A stretch of 64,000 bases of DNA from Acanthosepion lycidas (GCA_963932145.1 OZ010599.1:46711277-46775276), one strand, 5' to 3'. Positions 45,701-61,200 are shown, numbered from the stretch's first letter. Made by a program: numbers and translations. The notes: a model not told the origin generated them from the letters alone.

Positions 45701-48700
45701 AACTAAAGTTTTTTTTTCTTTTCGAATACATATATAACTTGAAATTTAAGCATAATCGCTTTTCAAAACTAAATTCTCAATGTATCTTGTTTCTACTCTC
45801 TTTCAAAATTGTTAATAATTAATGTTTAAATGTAAAACTTTATTTACTTAATAAAAAATCTAAATTCCTTTCCAAAATAAATAGTAAATAATTATTTTTC
45901 GAAGTAAGGCTATAGTTTTTGCTTGAAAAAATGATTAAATATGTTTAAATTTAAGTTTATTAACTTTTTTTATTAATAATCATTTGAAAAAAAGGTTACT
46001 GAACTTTTACCTTAAGTTTGATTTGTATGAAAACAACATTAACAGAGGATTTATGTTAGTATTTAAATAAAAAAAAAGTGTTTTTTTTTTGTTTTTTTAA
46101 TAAAAAATATGGGGATGCTCAGTCCCCAAGACCCCCCCCCACCACCACCAAGCATGGTATTTGTAGTGTGGTATTTTCCTAAATTTAGTTATTTTGTAAC
46201 AAACTTAAAAAAGCAGTAACGTTTATTTTTTTAAAGATTGAATAAAAAATTATTTTCTATAAGATGGCTGAAAAATATCAATAAATTGTCAATAATAAAC
46301 TATTATTCAGAGACCTTCCAAGCAACGCTGGGTATCCCTGCTAGTTTTATATGAAAAGACATTCCATTGAAAGTAATACCTCATACTTATTTCCATAGAA
46401 ACTACAATACATACAGAAAACACATTATAATACCATTGGATAGAGCATGTTTTCAGCTCCATGCATATTTCCTACATGATCAACACTATTAGCTTTACAT
46501 TTTTGAAATTTTCTTCATTTCATGGGTTGACTGCTCTACAGAATTGCTTGGAACATGACTTGTTGCATACAATGCTTTTGTTATTACTGATATGCATTAC
46601 TTACTGCCTAACTGTGCTTACCTCCACTGTTTAGTTTACATAAGTTTTCAGGAGACCTTGATGAATGTCAGTGCCATTTATTTTTCTGTATAGAGAAATT
46701 CAGTGCTACACTGCTTGCAAGTTAGATGTCATTTTGCCACTGCATTATCGGTAAAACTTGGAATATGGTGACTACATCTCCCAAAGAGGCATGAGACTCC
46801 CTCCAAATGCGGCCACCTACCAAGTAAACGCTTAGAAACTCAAATACATACAACCAATATGTTGTAGAGTAGTTTTCACCGTGGAGGCTTGTACTTCACT
46901 AAGTCGGTCCTAAAAGGATTCGACGTACAAAACGTTAGGAACTTGAAAAAATAGTTAATGACGCAGCAATCTAATTGTGGGAGTTGATACTTTAATGTCC
47001 GACCTCGACTGACTCACCAACTCCACTCTGAGCCCCCTGGCGACTGCTACTACTACTACTTATTATGTGTGGGAGAGACTATTAACAATAGAATAGGTAT
47101 GTTCTGGTATAACACAATATTAGTGTATTCCTGAATTAAATGATTAGACTCCTATCTAAACATGCAGAATTTACCTATAAGCTCAATATAATAAAAAAAG
47201 AAGACTGATTTCAATATTAAATAACCAAATAAGGGTTGATGTACCATAAATGCTACCAACTCATTCCATTTGGGAAGTCTGCAATCTGTAACAAGGCAAA
47301 AAAATGGATTATTGGCGAGAATGTTCAAGCTCTACTGACATAACCATGGGCATCCAGTTGCCTCTGACATTGTAGACCAACATAATAAAATAGGCGACAT
47401 TATTTTCAGAGTGATCATTGTAATTTATCTAAAAACTTTTATTTTTCAAGTTGTAACCTTAAATTGTCTTTTTTAAAATGAAAACTCTAAAATAGTGCAA
47501 GTAAATATTGTTATTTTTATTATTTAAGCATTAATAATATAAAACAGTGTTATGAAAAGGTTTTCTTTAAGGTGTAAAAAATACTTCATTTACCCAATAT
47601 ATTTTTTAAATATTAGTCCATAAAGCTTCTAGTTTTAGTGTTGTACCTTGTTAAAAATCTGTTACTGACTAAATTGATTGAAACTGAACTTGTAAAGCAT
47701 TAATTACATTTCTTGAATATTTGATAGAAAATTTGCTTTTTATGTTTCTCTGCTAATTATGTTTCTAGTTTTTAAAATTTCTATGTGACAAATATTTTAA
47801 AATTCTGTATTTGTTTTTTTTTGTCAGACTAAATATTTGTTTTTGTCTTGAGAATAATCAGAATCTGTATCTGTTGTGGGTTAGTTGGAGGGAAGATTAA
47901 GTTTGAAGAGACATTGGTCATATGAATGGCAGGAGGTAATTGAAATAACTGCCATTTAGTGCGGGGATAATGTCTGAATATTTTTATAATCTTTCCTTTT
48001 TTTTTTTTTTTTAATTACTCATTTGTTACATGGAATTACTGCTTATGTAATTTATTGTTCCCTTTTGTGTTCTAAAGTCGTTGACAGTTTTCACACACAC
48101 AGATAACTTGCATGCCTTGATTCAGTTGTCCAATGATTTTTTTTTTTTTTTTTTTTTTTTGTTCAAAATTTCAAACTTTAATGCTACCATTGTCACTTGA
48201 ATCCCTTTACAGATGTTTTGGGGAGCACTAGTGACATCATCTGACAAAATTAACCTGGCTGCTCAAAAAGTATTAGGTTGGTGCAAAAATAATGCCATTT
48301 TCTCACATATGTGAGAAAACGGCATTATTTTTGCACCAACCTAATACTTACAATCAGTGGTTAACTGGGGCAGGAAATGGCTTGTAAATTTTAATGTCTC
48401 CCAAACCAAATTACTCAGCATGGCTGATGCTCTACTCCTGGAGCATTTCACTGCGCCTTCTTGGCCTCATGTTTTTGACTTACTTGAAGTGGAACAATTA
48501 CATTGAATCAATAGCTGCAGCTACTGCAAGGAAAGTTGGTTCACTGTGTCATGCCAGAAGGTTTTTCTCATCAAGAGTCTACATCTACAAATCTACAATT
48601 CATCTGTGCATTGAATACTGTTGCCATGTTTGATCTGGTACCCCTGCTGTTCATCTCAAGGTTATCAACAAAATCTGAAGAAGGATCTGCAATGTAATCA

Positions 48701-51700
48701 ATCCTGACTTGGTATCTCGATTTCAGTCACTTTCTCACAAAGATGATATGGCTTCCCCTTGTCTTTTCTACAAATATTTTCATGATAACTGCTCTTATGA
48801 ACTTTTTTTTCCCTGGTGCCCCAAACTACATGAATTTAACTTTTACTGTTGAAATAGTTAAATGTAACAACCACTTCTACTCCAGCAGTTTCTTTTCTTG
48901 CATTTTCTGACAGTGGAATTCTCTTCCTCTTACCTGCTTCCCTGATAACTACAGTCTTCAAAAATTTAAATGCAACATCAATTGCCATCTTCTGTCTTCT
49001 TGAATCCTGTTCATCCTTTTATCCTTTTGTCAATCTCCCCCTATATCCTGTCTTTTCTCTCACTTTCACTCTTTGTAAACCCCTGTGCACCAGTAGCATT
49101 CCCATCTTGCTTAGGGTGAAATGCTTTTAAAAAAAATCTTATTTGTTGCATCTGTTAGTCTTGCAAGATCAAGGATCTGTACCTGGAAAGTTTTACTTGT
49201 GCCTGAGTTGGTAGAGCAGCGTCTATTGTGGCTATAAAGGCTGAACCAGAGTAACAGTTGAGGCCACAGCAACTCCTATTCTGGTGTCTGCTAGAAAAAC
49301 AGGAATTCACTGAACATTAACATCAAGGAGCAGGAGAACATTGCAAGGGGTCACTCTCATTAGAGGCTAGAGCAATACAGAAGTCAAAAGAGAGAAAAGA
49401 GACTCCTCATCAGATAAATCTGACAGTTATGAGAATTTCAAGTTCCTTCTTGTAATATTGTCCAGGTTAAAAAGAAATACCAGGACATCAATTGCTAAAA
49501 TATCAGTGTTGTTTTATCAAAAATTACAATTCTTACATTTTTTTAAAGATAACTTTAAATGTGAAAATTTCATTATTTATGGCTTCAACCATTTCCTGCT
49601 AGATGTCTTTTATTGCATTTCCTAGTAACTACAGTCAGGTAAAATCTTTCATATTGTATTTAGTAAGCATTCAAATTCTGATAGTGATCTTGAATTACAA
49701 TTGTACTACTGTTGTGCATTATCACTTATTGTTTGTTATTTTGTATTCAGTATTCACAGAGCAATTTATTTTTTAAAGTAAATATTAAAACAATGGCATA
49801 AAACCACAAAAACATTAAATTAGTCACAAGATTAATTCAAGCAATGTCCTGATTTGTGATTTATACAATTGCAGTAAAATGAAATTAACTAAAATCTGTT
49901 AAAGATGATTATTGTAGTTTGAGTATGATGATTCAATAATAATAATAAAAAAAAAAATGAATATCTAAACATTATATTTTATTCTAACCATGGACGTTGG
50001 TGAATCCAGTCTGTGGCTCATATAGGTTCTATATCAAATTAAGTTGGTATATGAGAGTAGTCAAAGCTCATGCATACTTACTTGCTGGAGGTGTTAATCA
50101 TTGTGATTGATGCAATAAAGATTTTCTTGTCAACACCTGAAATAAGTTTTTGTTATTTTGCCTTATCAAAACAATTTGAAGATTGGATTATGATCACTCT
50201 AAGCAAATACAACTTATTTTATGGCATAATATTACCTGTATGAGTTTTACAAAACCTATTGACAAAATGAGATATTACAGGAAACTACTATTTATATGTG
50301 CATGTGTTAAAAAAATAAGAAAAGAAGTTCTTTTATTACTCTTTACTACAGGTGGTAGATTTGCTCTCAGCATCAAATGAATGCTTTAGCTTAGTTACAT
50401 TTTTATAGGATAGATTTTTTTCTGGTTAAAGATGAAAAAATACCCAAGAGTGGAACATCTATGCTGCTGCTACTGAGATCTTTTATGTCTTATATCCACT
50501 GTGGGCAGTCCACTTAGACATGTGTAAACAGTTTCTATACATATCACAAGTTCAGTGGAAATATATTTGTGCGTGTGTGTGTGGGGGGGGGGGGTACATC
50601 AATAAATCCATAGCCTAAATCTAAGATCTTTTATTTTATGCAACAAATATTTATTTTTCAACATAATCTCATTCCTTGTTAATGAACTTAAGAGTGATTA
50701 ATGGAAATTTAAGACAAGAATATTCAGCTCGTAATTACATTGTAGCAATACGATTTATCACACATCCTTAGGAGATAGATAGATTCTTTTTCCTTTTAAT
50801 TCATTTTAATGACCAGGGTTTCTTAGTAATCTTGTCTCCAGCCTATCTTTGAGTTAATTTAATGACCAGGATTTTTCATGAATTCTGTCTCCAGCCCGTC
50901 TTTGAATTGACAAACAAAAAATTTTGTTAGTGATTTTAGATAATCATCAAAGTAGAGTCCTTCTGAAAAGCAGTCTGTCACTGAGGAAAGGACCAGCAGT
51001 AAGTCAGCAGTTACTGAGATTGTCAGGCAGTGAGTGTAAGGGTCCTTTTTCCATGGCTGGAAATTTTTAAGATAGCAGGAGTTCACCTTCTCAGCCGAAG
51101 GAAGGTAATGCTGATTAAATGAGAAGACATATTGTTTGCTATTTCCCAACCAGTGTTTTGAAAAGCATTTGTCATTATTCTTTGTTGAATTTGATCACGG
51201 CTAGTGAGACAAACCTGTGGACATAGCAAGCATGGTGCATACACATACACAGCCGACCTTAGATGTCATCACAGCAGTGACGGGCAAAAAGCATTGTCAC
51301 AATGTATCAGGCTACAAATTTATTGACCCATTATTCTATTAAAATTGAAGTATTTGTAATTGACAAAAAATGTAACCTATCACTAAAAATTAGAATTAAG
51401 ATAATGCAATTATATAAGAACAGGATAATAACTTCTGAAGTTGGATTTTTTTCACCAAGTATGTATGTCTTAAAGAACAGGTGACTAAAGCCATAAGAAA
51501 AATAACATGCAATCATGAACTAAGTCAAGAAAGGAAGGAAAATATGGCAATAAAAACTTAAGTATTTGATAAAAATTGGTTAATTACACTTGTTTTTATT
51601 TTTGTTTCAACTTTGACAAAAGGTGCAAAGGCAAAGTAGTCTGAAGTCCATCAGAGGTACCAATCTAATGGTACTCTTTGATTTGATGAAATGGTATATT

Positions 51701-54298
51701 TATCAGCAAATGAATAGTTAAGTCAATTGGTTTTCAAAACAAAGATGAACTTTGACATTTATGTTGGAAACAAAATTTTGAATTTGTGAACTTTAGTCTT
51801 GCCTATAACCAGAAACTGATCTGACGGATCTAAAAAAAAAAAAAAAATGAACTTCTTCTGTAACAATTTTAAAAATAATAAAAATATAAATTTTTCTATT
51901 TTTTTTATTTTATTTTTTAGATTAAAAATTGAACTTTATGGCTCTTAAAAGAGAATATAAATTAAAAAGTCCTTCTGTTCACTTATTAGTAAAATATTTT
52001 TAGTGCCCCCAATTTTCCGTTTCAAATTTTCCTTGATTCCATTTCCACTTTTGGTAAATGCCATTTTTTTCTGTTTTTACTTTTGGGAAATTTCATTTTT
52101 TTCATTTTTATAGTGTTTTTTGAGAAAATTGCAATACAATATGCTATAATTATTATTAAAACTGAAAACAAAAACATAATTCAAAGTTTTATTGCACATA
52201 AAGAAATAGCAAATATCTACAAATCTTTTTTAAATGTTAAAACCCAAGTGCAATAATAAATTATATGTAAAAATAAAAAAAAATATTATGACATGACTAG
52301 ACAATAAAACAATGGAATGTTACAGTGCATATCCTTGAGATAGAACTTTTAATCAGAGCTTCCTTCTTTAAGAACATCTTCAAAACACATTCAAATTGTT
52401 TTTGTTTTTTTTAAGTAAAAGGATTTAGATTGATATATAATTATTGATTCATAATATAAAAATCACATATCAACAGAAAATAACTTAAATCTCAATAATA
52501 AATATTTGAATAAAGTCAAACATTTTGACTAAAATTTTCCAAAACAGTAATTAAACCATAATAATTGGATCTTTGTAACAAAATATCAAAATCAAATTAG
52601 ACATATTAATTCAAAATTTAAATAAAACAACTTATCCCAAGTTGAAATACTGCTCAAATTTAAAATTGCCAATTTCTTGATTTGGGAATTAACACTATGG
52701 AGACAGAATTTGCAAAATAATATTTTCTTCTGTATAAAACTAAAAGTCATCAGGAAATTGCTCTACTCTGGCTTTAACACAAATTTTAGATACTGTAGTC
52801 TATTTTTTATTTTTTTTTTTTTTGAGAGGAGCAGGAGGCCCAACTTTTTACTTTTGAGGTTGATTCATTATATTGTCTTGATTCAGTCATCTTGGCAATT
52901 TGTGCTTTATTCATACAACTGGTTTAGCTTACAAAATATAAATAAAATATTAAAAATAATCAGTGACAGTTAATGTTATAAAGGATTTTTTATTCAATTT
53001 AAATGTATTTACAATGATGAAGCACTGAAGATGATACAATTATTAATCTGGGAGAATCGCTGTGTGATGGTAAGCTTAGACAGGCCAGTCATTTCATAGA
53101 ATGGTGTTTTTGGAGAATTGTTTTTTCTTTATTTCTAAATTGTATGGTAGGCATGTGATAGCATTTACTTTTTCATATTCATAAAACAAGCTTACAAGTT
53201 GTATAGAATCTTTTACATGTAAATTGTATGAGGCCTTACAGAAATGAATTTCTTAAACTTATTGGTTTCATCTTCGTCTTTCTCTCTCTCCCCCCTCCAA
53301 TTTTGTCATCAACTAGTGTCAACTTTAGCAATGGATTTCAGTAGCCATGATCTAGCCGACTTTCATCTCGTTTGCAACATACAGTTTCTTAGAAAAGTTA
53401 TAAAATATTTAAAAATAGACTAGCTAACATATTCTCAAAAAATCGAAAACCTACTTTTCTTTTTTTATGTAAACATATTTTTTCTTAATTATTTTTCAGG
53501 TTTTATAAAGAAAATCCCTACAAAGATTTGAAAAAACAAATTTTAAGGAAATAACTACGTTACGTTATTGTTATAAAATGTTTAATAAAATCAAGAAACG
53601 GTTATTAAGTTTTGAAAAAAAAATTTTTTAAATCTGAAAAAAAAAATTAAATAATTTTGTTATTTATTACTGAAAATTACATTAAAAACCCAGATTCTGT
53701 TTAAGATTAATGATTTCGCAATTCCATCCGCAATTCCATGATTGCAGAAAATTTATTCCCCTATATTTTGTAGAAGAAAATATTTTGTTGTCTTACATTT
53801 TCCCCTTTCACAGGAAAAATTTTAAAAGTTTCTAATAGTAGTTCAATTTTTAAAAACTTTAGTATATCCTTCATATTAATTATTTTTCCTTTCCATTTGT
53901 GTTTTTGACAACATGTAAGAAATCTTGATAAAAACCATGCTTTGTATAATTGTTAGTAAATTGCTAAAAAATTGCGATTATAAACTTCTGTCAATAAGTA
54001 TAATTTGTATTATAGATTTGACATGAAATATTTCACTACAAAATGACTTTTTAAAATACCATCATGCAAGGCACCATTGAAGGTGGAAATAGAAGAGGAC
54101 GTTAAAGTAAAAACTGGTTGGATAATGTCAAATAATGGACAGGTATGACTATACCAGAATTGCTGATGGCTGCCATTGATAGACTGTTGTGGAGGAGATT
54201 TAGTGTAGCTTCTGCATTAGGATCCCCCACCTATGATTACAAAAGTCAAGGTGGGGATGATAATGAAAATTAATTTAAGGCCATAAAAATTTTTAATC

Positions 54299-54335
<37 letters not shown>

Positions 54336-57300
54336 GCAATCTTGTATGTAAAATTAAATTACATTTTATTCCTTTTTAACTGATGTATTTCTTGATGGGA
54401 AAAATTTAAATATTGCAATATATTTCTCTTTAAATAATTTGTATATTTTAAGCTTTTTACAGTTACACTATTTTTGTGTGTACATATATACACATACCCA
54501 TAAAACTGAACTGAATATACAGTTGAAAAAGATTGGAAACTTTTACACACATTTAATGAATGCTTGATTCTCAAGATCCACAAAATAAATGTTTGCATAA
54601 TGTTAAATGTTCTTATTTTGAGTAAAAACATTTAGGCAAGCATATTTTTGTATTAAAGAATTTTGAATAATGGCTTTTATTTTTATTTTTTTGCTATGAA
54701 TTTGAACACAAATTTCTTAAATTAATATTTTATAATTATTGGTAAAATAAATTGTGATTTATAGACCCAACTCTGATTTAAAACCATTTTCTTCCAAGAG
54801 CCATCCATTTGGCAATCACTATCATGCCTCATTTCAATTCTGATAATTCATGTCAGCTTGCAATGAACAGCCTAGCTGATGTTGCTCTAGACATTTTCAT
54901 GACACCAAAGTATGGTAGCACTACCTAACTTTACATACTGCTATCACATGACTTGTGGTATATCAGTGTATTTAGCTTAGTTATATTGAATTTTATATTA
55001 TCAAATGACTAGATAATTCTTTATGTGTGACCAGTATTTTTATGAAGGGCTTATTTGCTTCCATTTGATATGATTCATTACAACATTTCATTTTTTTTTT
55101 TAATATTTTCTTTTCATCATTTTATCAGCTGTTGACATAAGAATCACTTGGGAAAGAAAGCTAAATAAATTTTTGTTTTTAATTTTTTGTACTCAAAGGG
55201 CATTTAAATTTTAAGTTAATTTTTGATTAATATGTTATTTTGCTTTAATGATTTCATTTGCATTTGGGGGCAAATTTAAAATAACACACCTTTTAACATT
55301 TGTTTTAAAAGTTTTATAAAGATGATATAATGCAATATTTTACTGGTTCTTCTCTTGGAGATACTGAAAAAGATTAAAGCAAGGAGCTATATGAAAATTG
55401 TTTCATTTCACTGGAATTGTTCTTAAAAAAACATTAAATCCAAATTTGCCTTTAAATAAAAATAACTATTTCATAAAGGAATAGATATTGATCAGTAAAG
55501 AAGAAAAAATGCTATTTTAATAGTCTATTACAATACAAATAACATATTTGGTAGACGGAAATTGTACAAAAAAAATCTGCAGTTACATTATCTTTTAATA
55601 AAATTCATAAGTAATAAATTTACCTTGACAGAAAATTTCCATTTCATGTTAGAGGAATAAATATTGATTAATTAAGGAAAAAAAAATCCACAAACAATAG
55701 TTACAATATATTCAAACAATATTTACAATATTTTTAAAATAAAATTCATGAATAATAAATTTTAAAGTTTCTCAATTAAACAATGGTTCACAGTAAGTAG
55801 AATAATAAATTTTTGTTAAGGCAATAAAAATTTGAGTTACTTTGAAATTTCCCTTGAAAAATAATTTATTTTAAAGTGTCAAGTAAAAGAAATGGCTACC
55901 ATTTTCCACCTTCAATTGTGACATGTCAGGTGCAAGTGCAATATATTCATTATTTTTTATTAAGATACTAGCCTTAACAAATTCTAATACACAATGTATT
56001 TAGCATAAATGTATGAGCAGGCATTTTATAATGTAAGCACTTTTAAAGTACACATAAAACTGAACAAATAAATCCATGACACATTTGAAATGGTCATGAT
56101 ATTTAAAGAAATATCAAAACATTTACAACTCACATTAAATAGGGTTTTGATATTTGCTTGTATAAGTATCTCCAAAATACTGACATTTTTTTGTATACTT
56201 TACACCAAGTTCCTAACAATGTTAGCTATTGAATATCATTGAAGCTTTTCTTTGTAAGCCACATTATCTGTGTCATTTTGTATAGAAATAAATTCAATGT
56301 CATTTAATATGAATCTAATAATAGATCTGTGTATGTTTTTATTTTCTAGAGGAAAAGAAAAATGCTGTTCGATCAGCTGAGAGTAAATTGGAAGAAGCAG
56401 CTCTCTTGGTAAGCCAGCAAAACAAACAACTTCTACTGAGGATACATCTGCAAAAGAATGTACTACAAATAGATTTTGACTGTGTGTTTTTATAGAGCTT
56501 CAGAAATAACATTTAAACTTCACCTTTGTATGATTTTGATTATTATTCCAGAATATTGTTTCTTATAGAAATGCAATTGAAATGGCTTGCAGCAGAAGTG
56601 CACTGCAGATTAAACCTTCCTATAAATAATTTATCAAATTATGCCACCTCATTCATCAGCAAATGCCTTGATGTCAGTTGCTTAACAATGAAGAATAATC
56701 TGTCACCATAAATTGTACAGACACATGATTCAAGTTGAAAAACAGAACAGAAAATTAAATTTTGATTACTGTTTTTAAAGAGAGACTAAAGGATAACAAA
56801 GATACAAAGAAAAATGTATTTTATTCAAAAATAAACCCAAGAATATTTGTAAACAAAACTCATGGTTTTTAAACATGTAGATTTTAAAATTAAATTTTGG
56901 CTTTATCTTAACTGATAATCATATTGATAAGTATATTACAACGTAAAGATTGACAAAGAGAAGCTGATGAATAAAGGATGATGATCAATTTAATCTTGAT
57001 TGGATGTTTGATTTGACTTTTACAGGTACAAGAAATGGAACAAGAGAGCAAAGCTGCACCCCCAACCTATCGAATGCAGATGATGAATCGATTGAGGAAC
57101 TATCGAAAAGAAATTGAAGGCCTTACTAGAAACTTGGTACTGAAATCTCTCTTGCTTTCTTAATAACACTTTTGCTGTTTTTGTAGATTTTCTATAGAAA
57201 TGAAATATGCCTCAAGTCAAATCAGGCTGAAAACATTGGTTCCCATTCAAGCAGTGTTAAGCCCGGTCAGTACTTAGAAAGGGGATCACTTTGGAATACT

Positions 57301-58161
57301 AGGTACTGTAAGCAACATCCAACAGTCTGAAATATGTTTTGGTTTTAAATAACCCATAAGTTGATAAGCTGTAAAAAAAAAAAAAAAATCAATCTATACA
57401 AATACAGAACCAATAACTATTATTTTTGATACAAAAAAATAGTAGCGAGTGTACCCATTTTTATCTGTGATATACAGTTGAGCCACAAATCATTGATACC
57501 TCTGAAAAATGTGTCATTTTCAAAAAAATATTTTAATTAAAGGAATGTTTTTTTCTTGCCTAAATTGGTATATAAAGAAAGAAGAATTAAGCAAACAATA
57601 CAATTAGGAAAATGGAAATAAACCTGTACTATTTACAATCAATTCCAAAAGGCATGTTCAACATTATTCATACTCATAGCCTTATCACATCCTGTAACTG
57701 GTTTTTGTACTTCATCACCAGATTCCTGCTTCTCTTTTGCTAATATTTCTTGACCAACCATAACACACATTTTGGGTCACTGTGTTGTTGGAAGGCCCAC
57801 TGATGTTCCCAATAACACTCATGCTGTATACACCTCAAGAAACTTCTGGCTCTCAGAAAAGTATCCCACACATTTTGCATGTACCTAATATAACAATAGA
57901 TTTTTGTTACTATAATATTTGAATTTAAATTTAGTTTTCTTTAAATATGGGAAAGAAAGAAAGGATTTAAAAAAAAAAAAATCTAAAAAGAAAAAAACAT
58001 GGAAAATTTCACCATCATAAATGAGTACTTCAGTGTGTGTGTGTAAAATATATATTTTATGATGGGTGAGAGATCAAGACTCAAGACTTATAATGCAAGG
58101 GTGAAATTTTCTATGTTTTTTCTTTTTAGAATTTTTTTTTTAAATCCTTTCTTTCTTTCCC

Positions 58162-58208
<47 letters not shown>

Positions 58209-61200
58209 ATTTTTAATTTATTTTGATGGATGCTCATATTCGAGTAGAAGCTCTGTTTTTTTTAATTAAACAGTATTTTTTATCCAACTACACATCTACT
58301 GGTCTAAATATTTGAGAAATCTTGTCAGAAAAATATGCATCCTCTGACAGGATTTGAACCTGCATGCCCTATGGAGAATAGTCATTGGATCAGACATGCT
58401 TGACCGCTCAGCCACGTAGGACTTCCCGTCAAAGCCCAAATAGTGAATTTTGAATGCACACTTCTCTGCTGATTCTTGCAACATCCATGTCTGCTCTGTT
58501 TCATATCCTAAAATAAACAGACAATTTATGTTTTAGGAAATGGATTAATTCTGACATATTGTTATTTTTAATTTATTTTGTTTAAACATTACTTTTGATG
58601 GATACTCATATTTGAGTAAAAGCTTTGTTTTTTAATTAAACAGTATTTTTTTATCCAAATACATCTACCAGCCTGAATATTTAAGAACAGTCCCTCATAA
58701 GAGATGCTGTTTCAAATCTTGATGGAGGACACATATTTTTCTGACAAGATTTCTTAAATATTCAGGCTGGTAGATGTATTTGAATAAAAAATACTGTTTA
58801 ATTAAAAAACAGAGCTTCTATTCAAATATTAGTATACATAAAAAATAGTGTTTAAACAAAATAAATTAAAAATAACACACACACACACACACACACATAT
58901 ATAAAGAAGAAATATAGTCTTACGGTGTGCTATATTTATGGAATAAAGTGCTCAATATCAGAGATAGAGCGTGTGTAAATATAAAAGTGAACATAGAAGT
59001 CAACACTTAGAGGCGACAGTCTGTTTCATGCTATATGCAATCGTCAGAGCACACGTGGCCTGACGATTACATATAGCATGAAACAGACTGTCGCCTCTAA
59101 GTGTTGACTTCTGTGTTCACTTTTATATTTATATATACTTTAATCCAAAGCAAAGTACACTGATCCTAGAGAGAAATTTTGTTTCATACATAATTCTGTC
59201 AGTTTTGACAGAGACTTTACTTGTAATAACATAAACACCACTTTCAGAAATTTTATGCAAAAATGAATAATTGCATAACTACAAACAAAAAGAAAATTAT
59301 GATCTGTTCTTTGAACAAATGACTTTATACATGATCAAATATTTTTAAGAAATTAACTTTCAAGAAAATAACCATTTTAAAAAAAAATTTAACTGTTGTG
59401 TTTTTTTTTTTTTTTATCTAGAAAAGAAATGCTTCTGAAACTGAATTTAATGCTCAGGTCCATGATAAAGAATTTGTAAGTTTGTTTCTTTTCCTAAAAT
59501 TTTAATTTATTTTAATTTTCGTTTTCATAACCTCTTACCGGAATTTGTTTTTCTAAAGTATCCAAAATTATTATTGTATACTGATTTACTTGGATGGGAG
59601 TCCTCAGCATTTTAGGGAGTTCTGCTGAGGCTGTCAGAGACAAGATATATAGGAAGGCATGACAACAACTGTAAGGACAGATCACCAAATTATCACCTTA
59701 ACATTTGAAAAGTGGGAGAATTTTTGGAAGAGGACTAAGAATGAAACTATTTTATGTTTAGATAAGGCCTAAAGTTAGTTGGTTGGCAGAATCAGAAAAT
59801 AATACTTGATAGATTTGTTTGTCCTGTTGATTATGGATATTATTTGAGAGATTAATATGATTACTGAACTCCCTGCCAGAAAGGAAACATTTATTGTAGA
59901 GTTTAGAAAACATATTTAAAAGCTGGTGAGGATGTACAGATATTATGAATATTATTTAATATTGACAATATTGATGCTTGAATTATCTGACGATATAACA
60001 GACATGGTTATGCCCTGATGGTGGTAAGTAGAGGGACCTGGGCCTATAAAATTGTAGAATAACAACACTGGAAAACAAACAAGAAACAAACCAAGCCAAA
60101 TTTGGGAAGAGCATGGGCAAGTGATTGATTGAGGCTTGAAGATTATTAGTGAATTATCCCAAGTTTCAGTTTCATCAGCTACTGAGTCGATGAACCAGTG
60201 AAGCTTTGATCATATTGACTGAACAACTGTAGTTAGGAAAATTACAATGCTATTGAATTGTGAATGGTTAAAATTGAAACTCATAACCTTAATTATTTTT
60301 GTGATTAATAATAGGCACTTTTCATTTATCCTTCAAATTATTTTTTCTTCTGGCTGAATTCATTTTACTGTGAATGTTTCGACCAACTTCACCTCCAGAT
60401 CACAGATCTAAAATAAACACTATGAATGGGGAGGCTGTCTCTTAGAAGCTGTGGAGCAAAGAGGAAATTAGATAATGTTATAAAATATATCTTTATACTA
60501 CTATTGTGCTTTAATCTCTAAGACAAAATGAATAATAACAAAATTGCAGTTCGTTTAAATGGTTTGGGTCTCATCTACATATTTTCTCACACTATTTTAC
60601 AAAAGTGACAGCTGACAATAATTGTCATTATTTATGAACAATGATAAATCTTGCAATTTTGATGGCATATTTGTAACATTTGTTGCAGAACAAAAATCTC
60701 AGTTACTATTAAGTTTACCTTGCCTTGCACTTCTCTCTGCCACCCCAAATAAGCCATGAATGAGATGTCATTTTTAGCGTACACATTTTTTTCTTTGAAA
60801 ATTACGTATATGCACAATGAAAAATAATGTCATAAAATCTTGTTAAAATGTGAAGACTTTATTTTGATAGTTTCTTTAAAAATACGAAAGTAGCCTCTGT
60901 ATTGTTTCTAAGGGGCGTAAGTCAAGTTATTTCCCTTGAAAATAGATCGACCAGGAAATGTTATAAAAGAGCTTTTCTAACAATTAACAACGAAATTTTC
61001 ATTCATTCTATATCCCCTTTTTTTCCTCACGTCTCAAAGAGAATTGAAGCCTCAAACCGACATAAATTGATGTCAGGAATACAATCTTTGACTCGGACAT
61101 CTGAAAGTATTGCCAGATCACAACAGATTGCTTCTGAAACAGATGCAATTGGTACAGACATCATTGAAGACCTCAGTCGACAGAGAGATGTTCTTGACAG

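Noticed and set aside
50859-51149. 96-codon minus ORF as a nested gene in VTI1B intron 1
   Set aside because: No domain or homologous pattern was recognised, and it overlaps a short tandem duplication.
56526-56711. ORF after VTI1B exon 2 as an extra exon
   Set aside because: Exons 2 and 3 join exactly in phase without it, and it matches nothing in the SNARE family.
58341-58424. Genuine tRNA-Ser or tRNA-Leu gene on the minus strand
   Set aside because: Acceptor stem pairing is incomplete, the anticodon arm is weak, and the sequence continues into a repeated SINE body.
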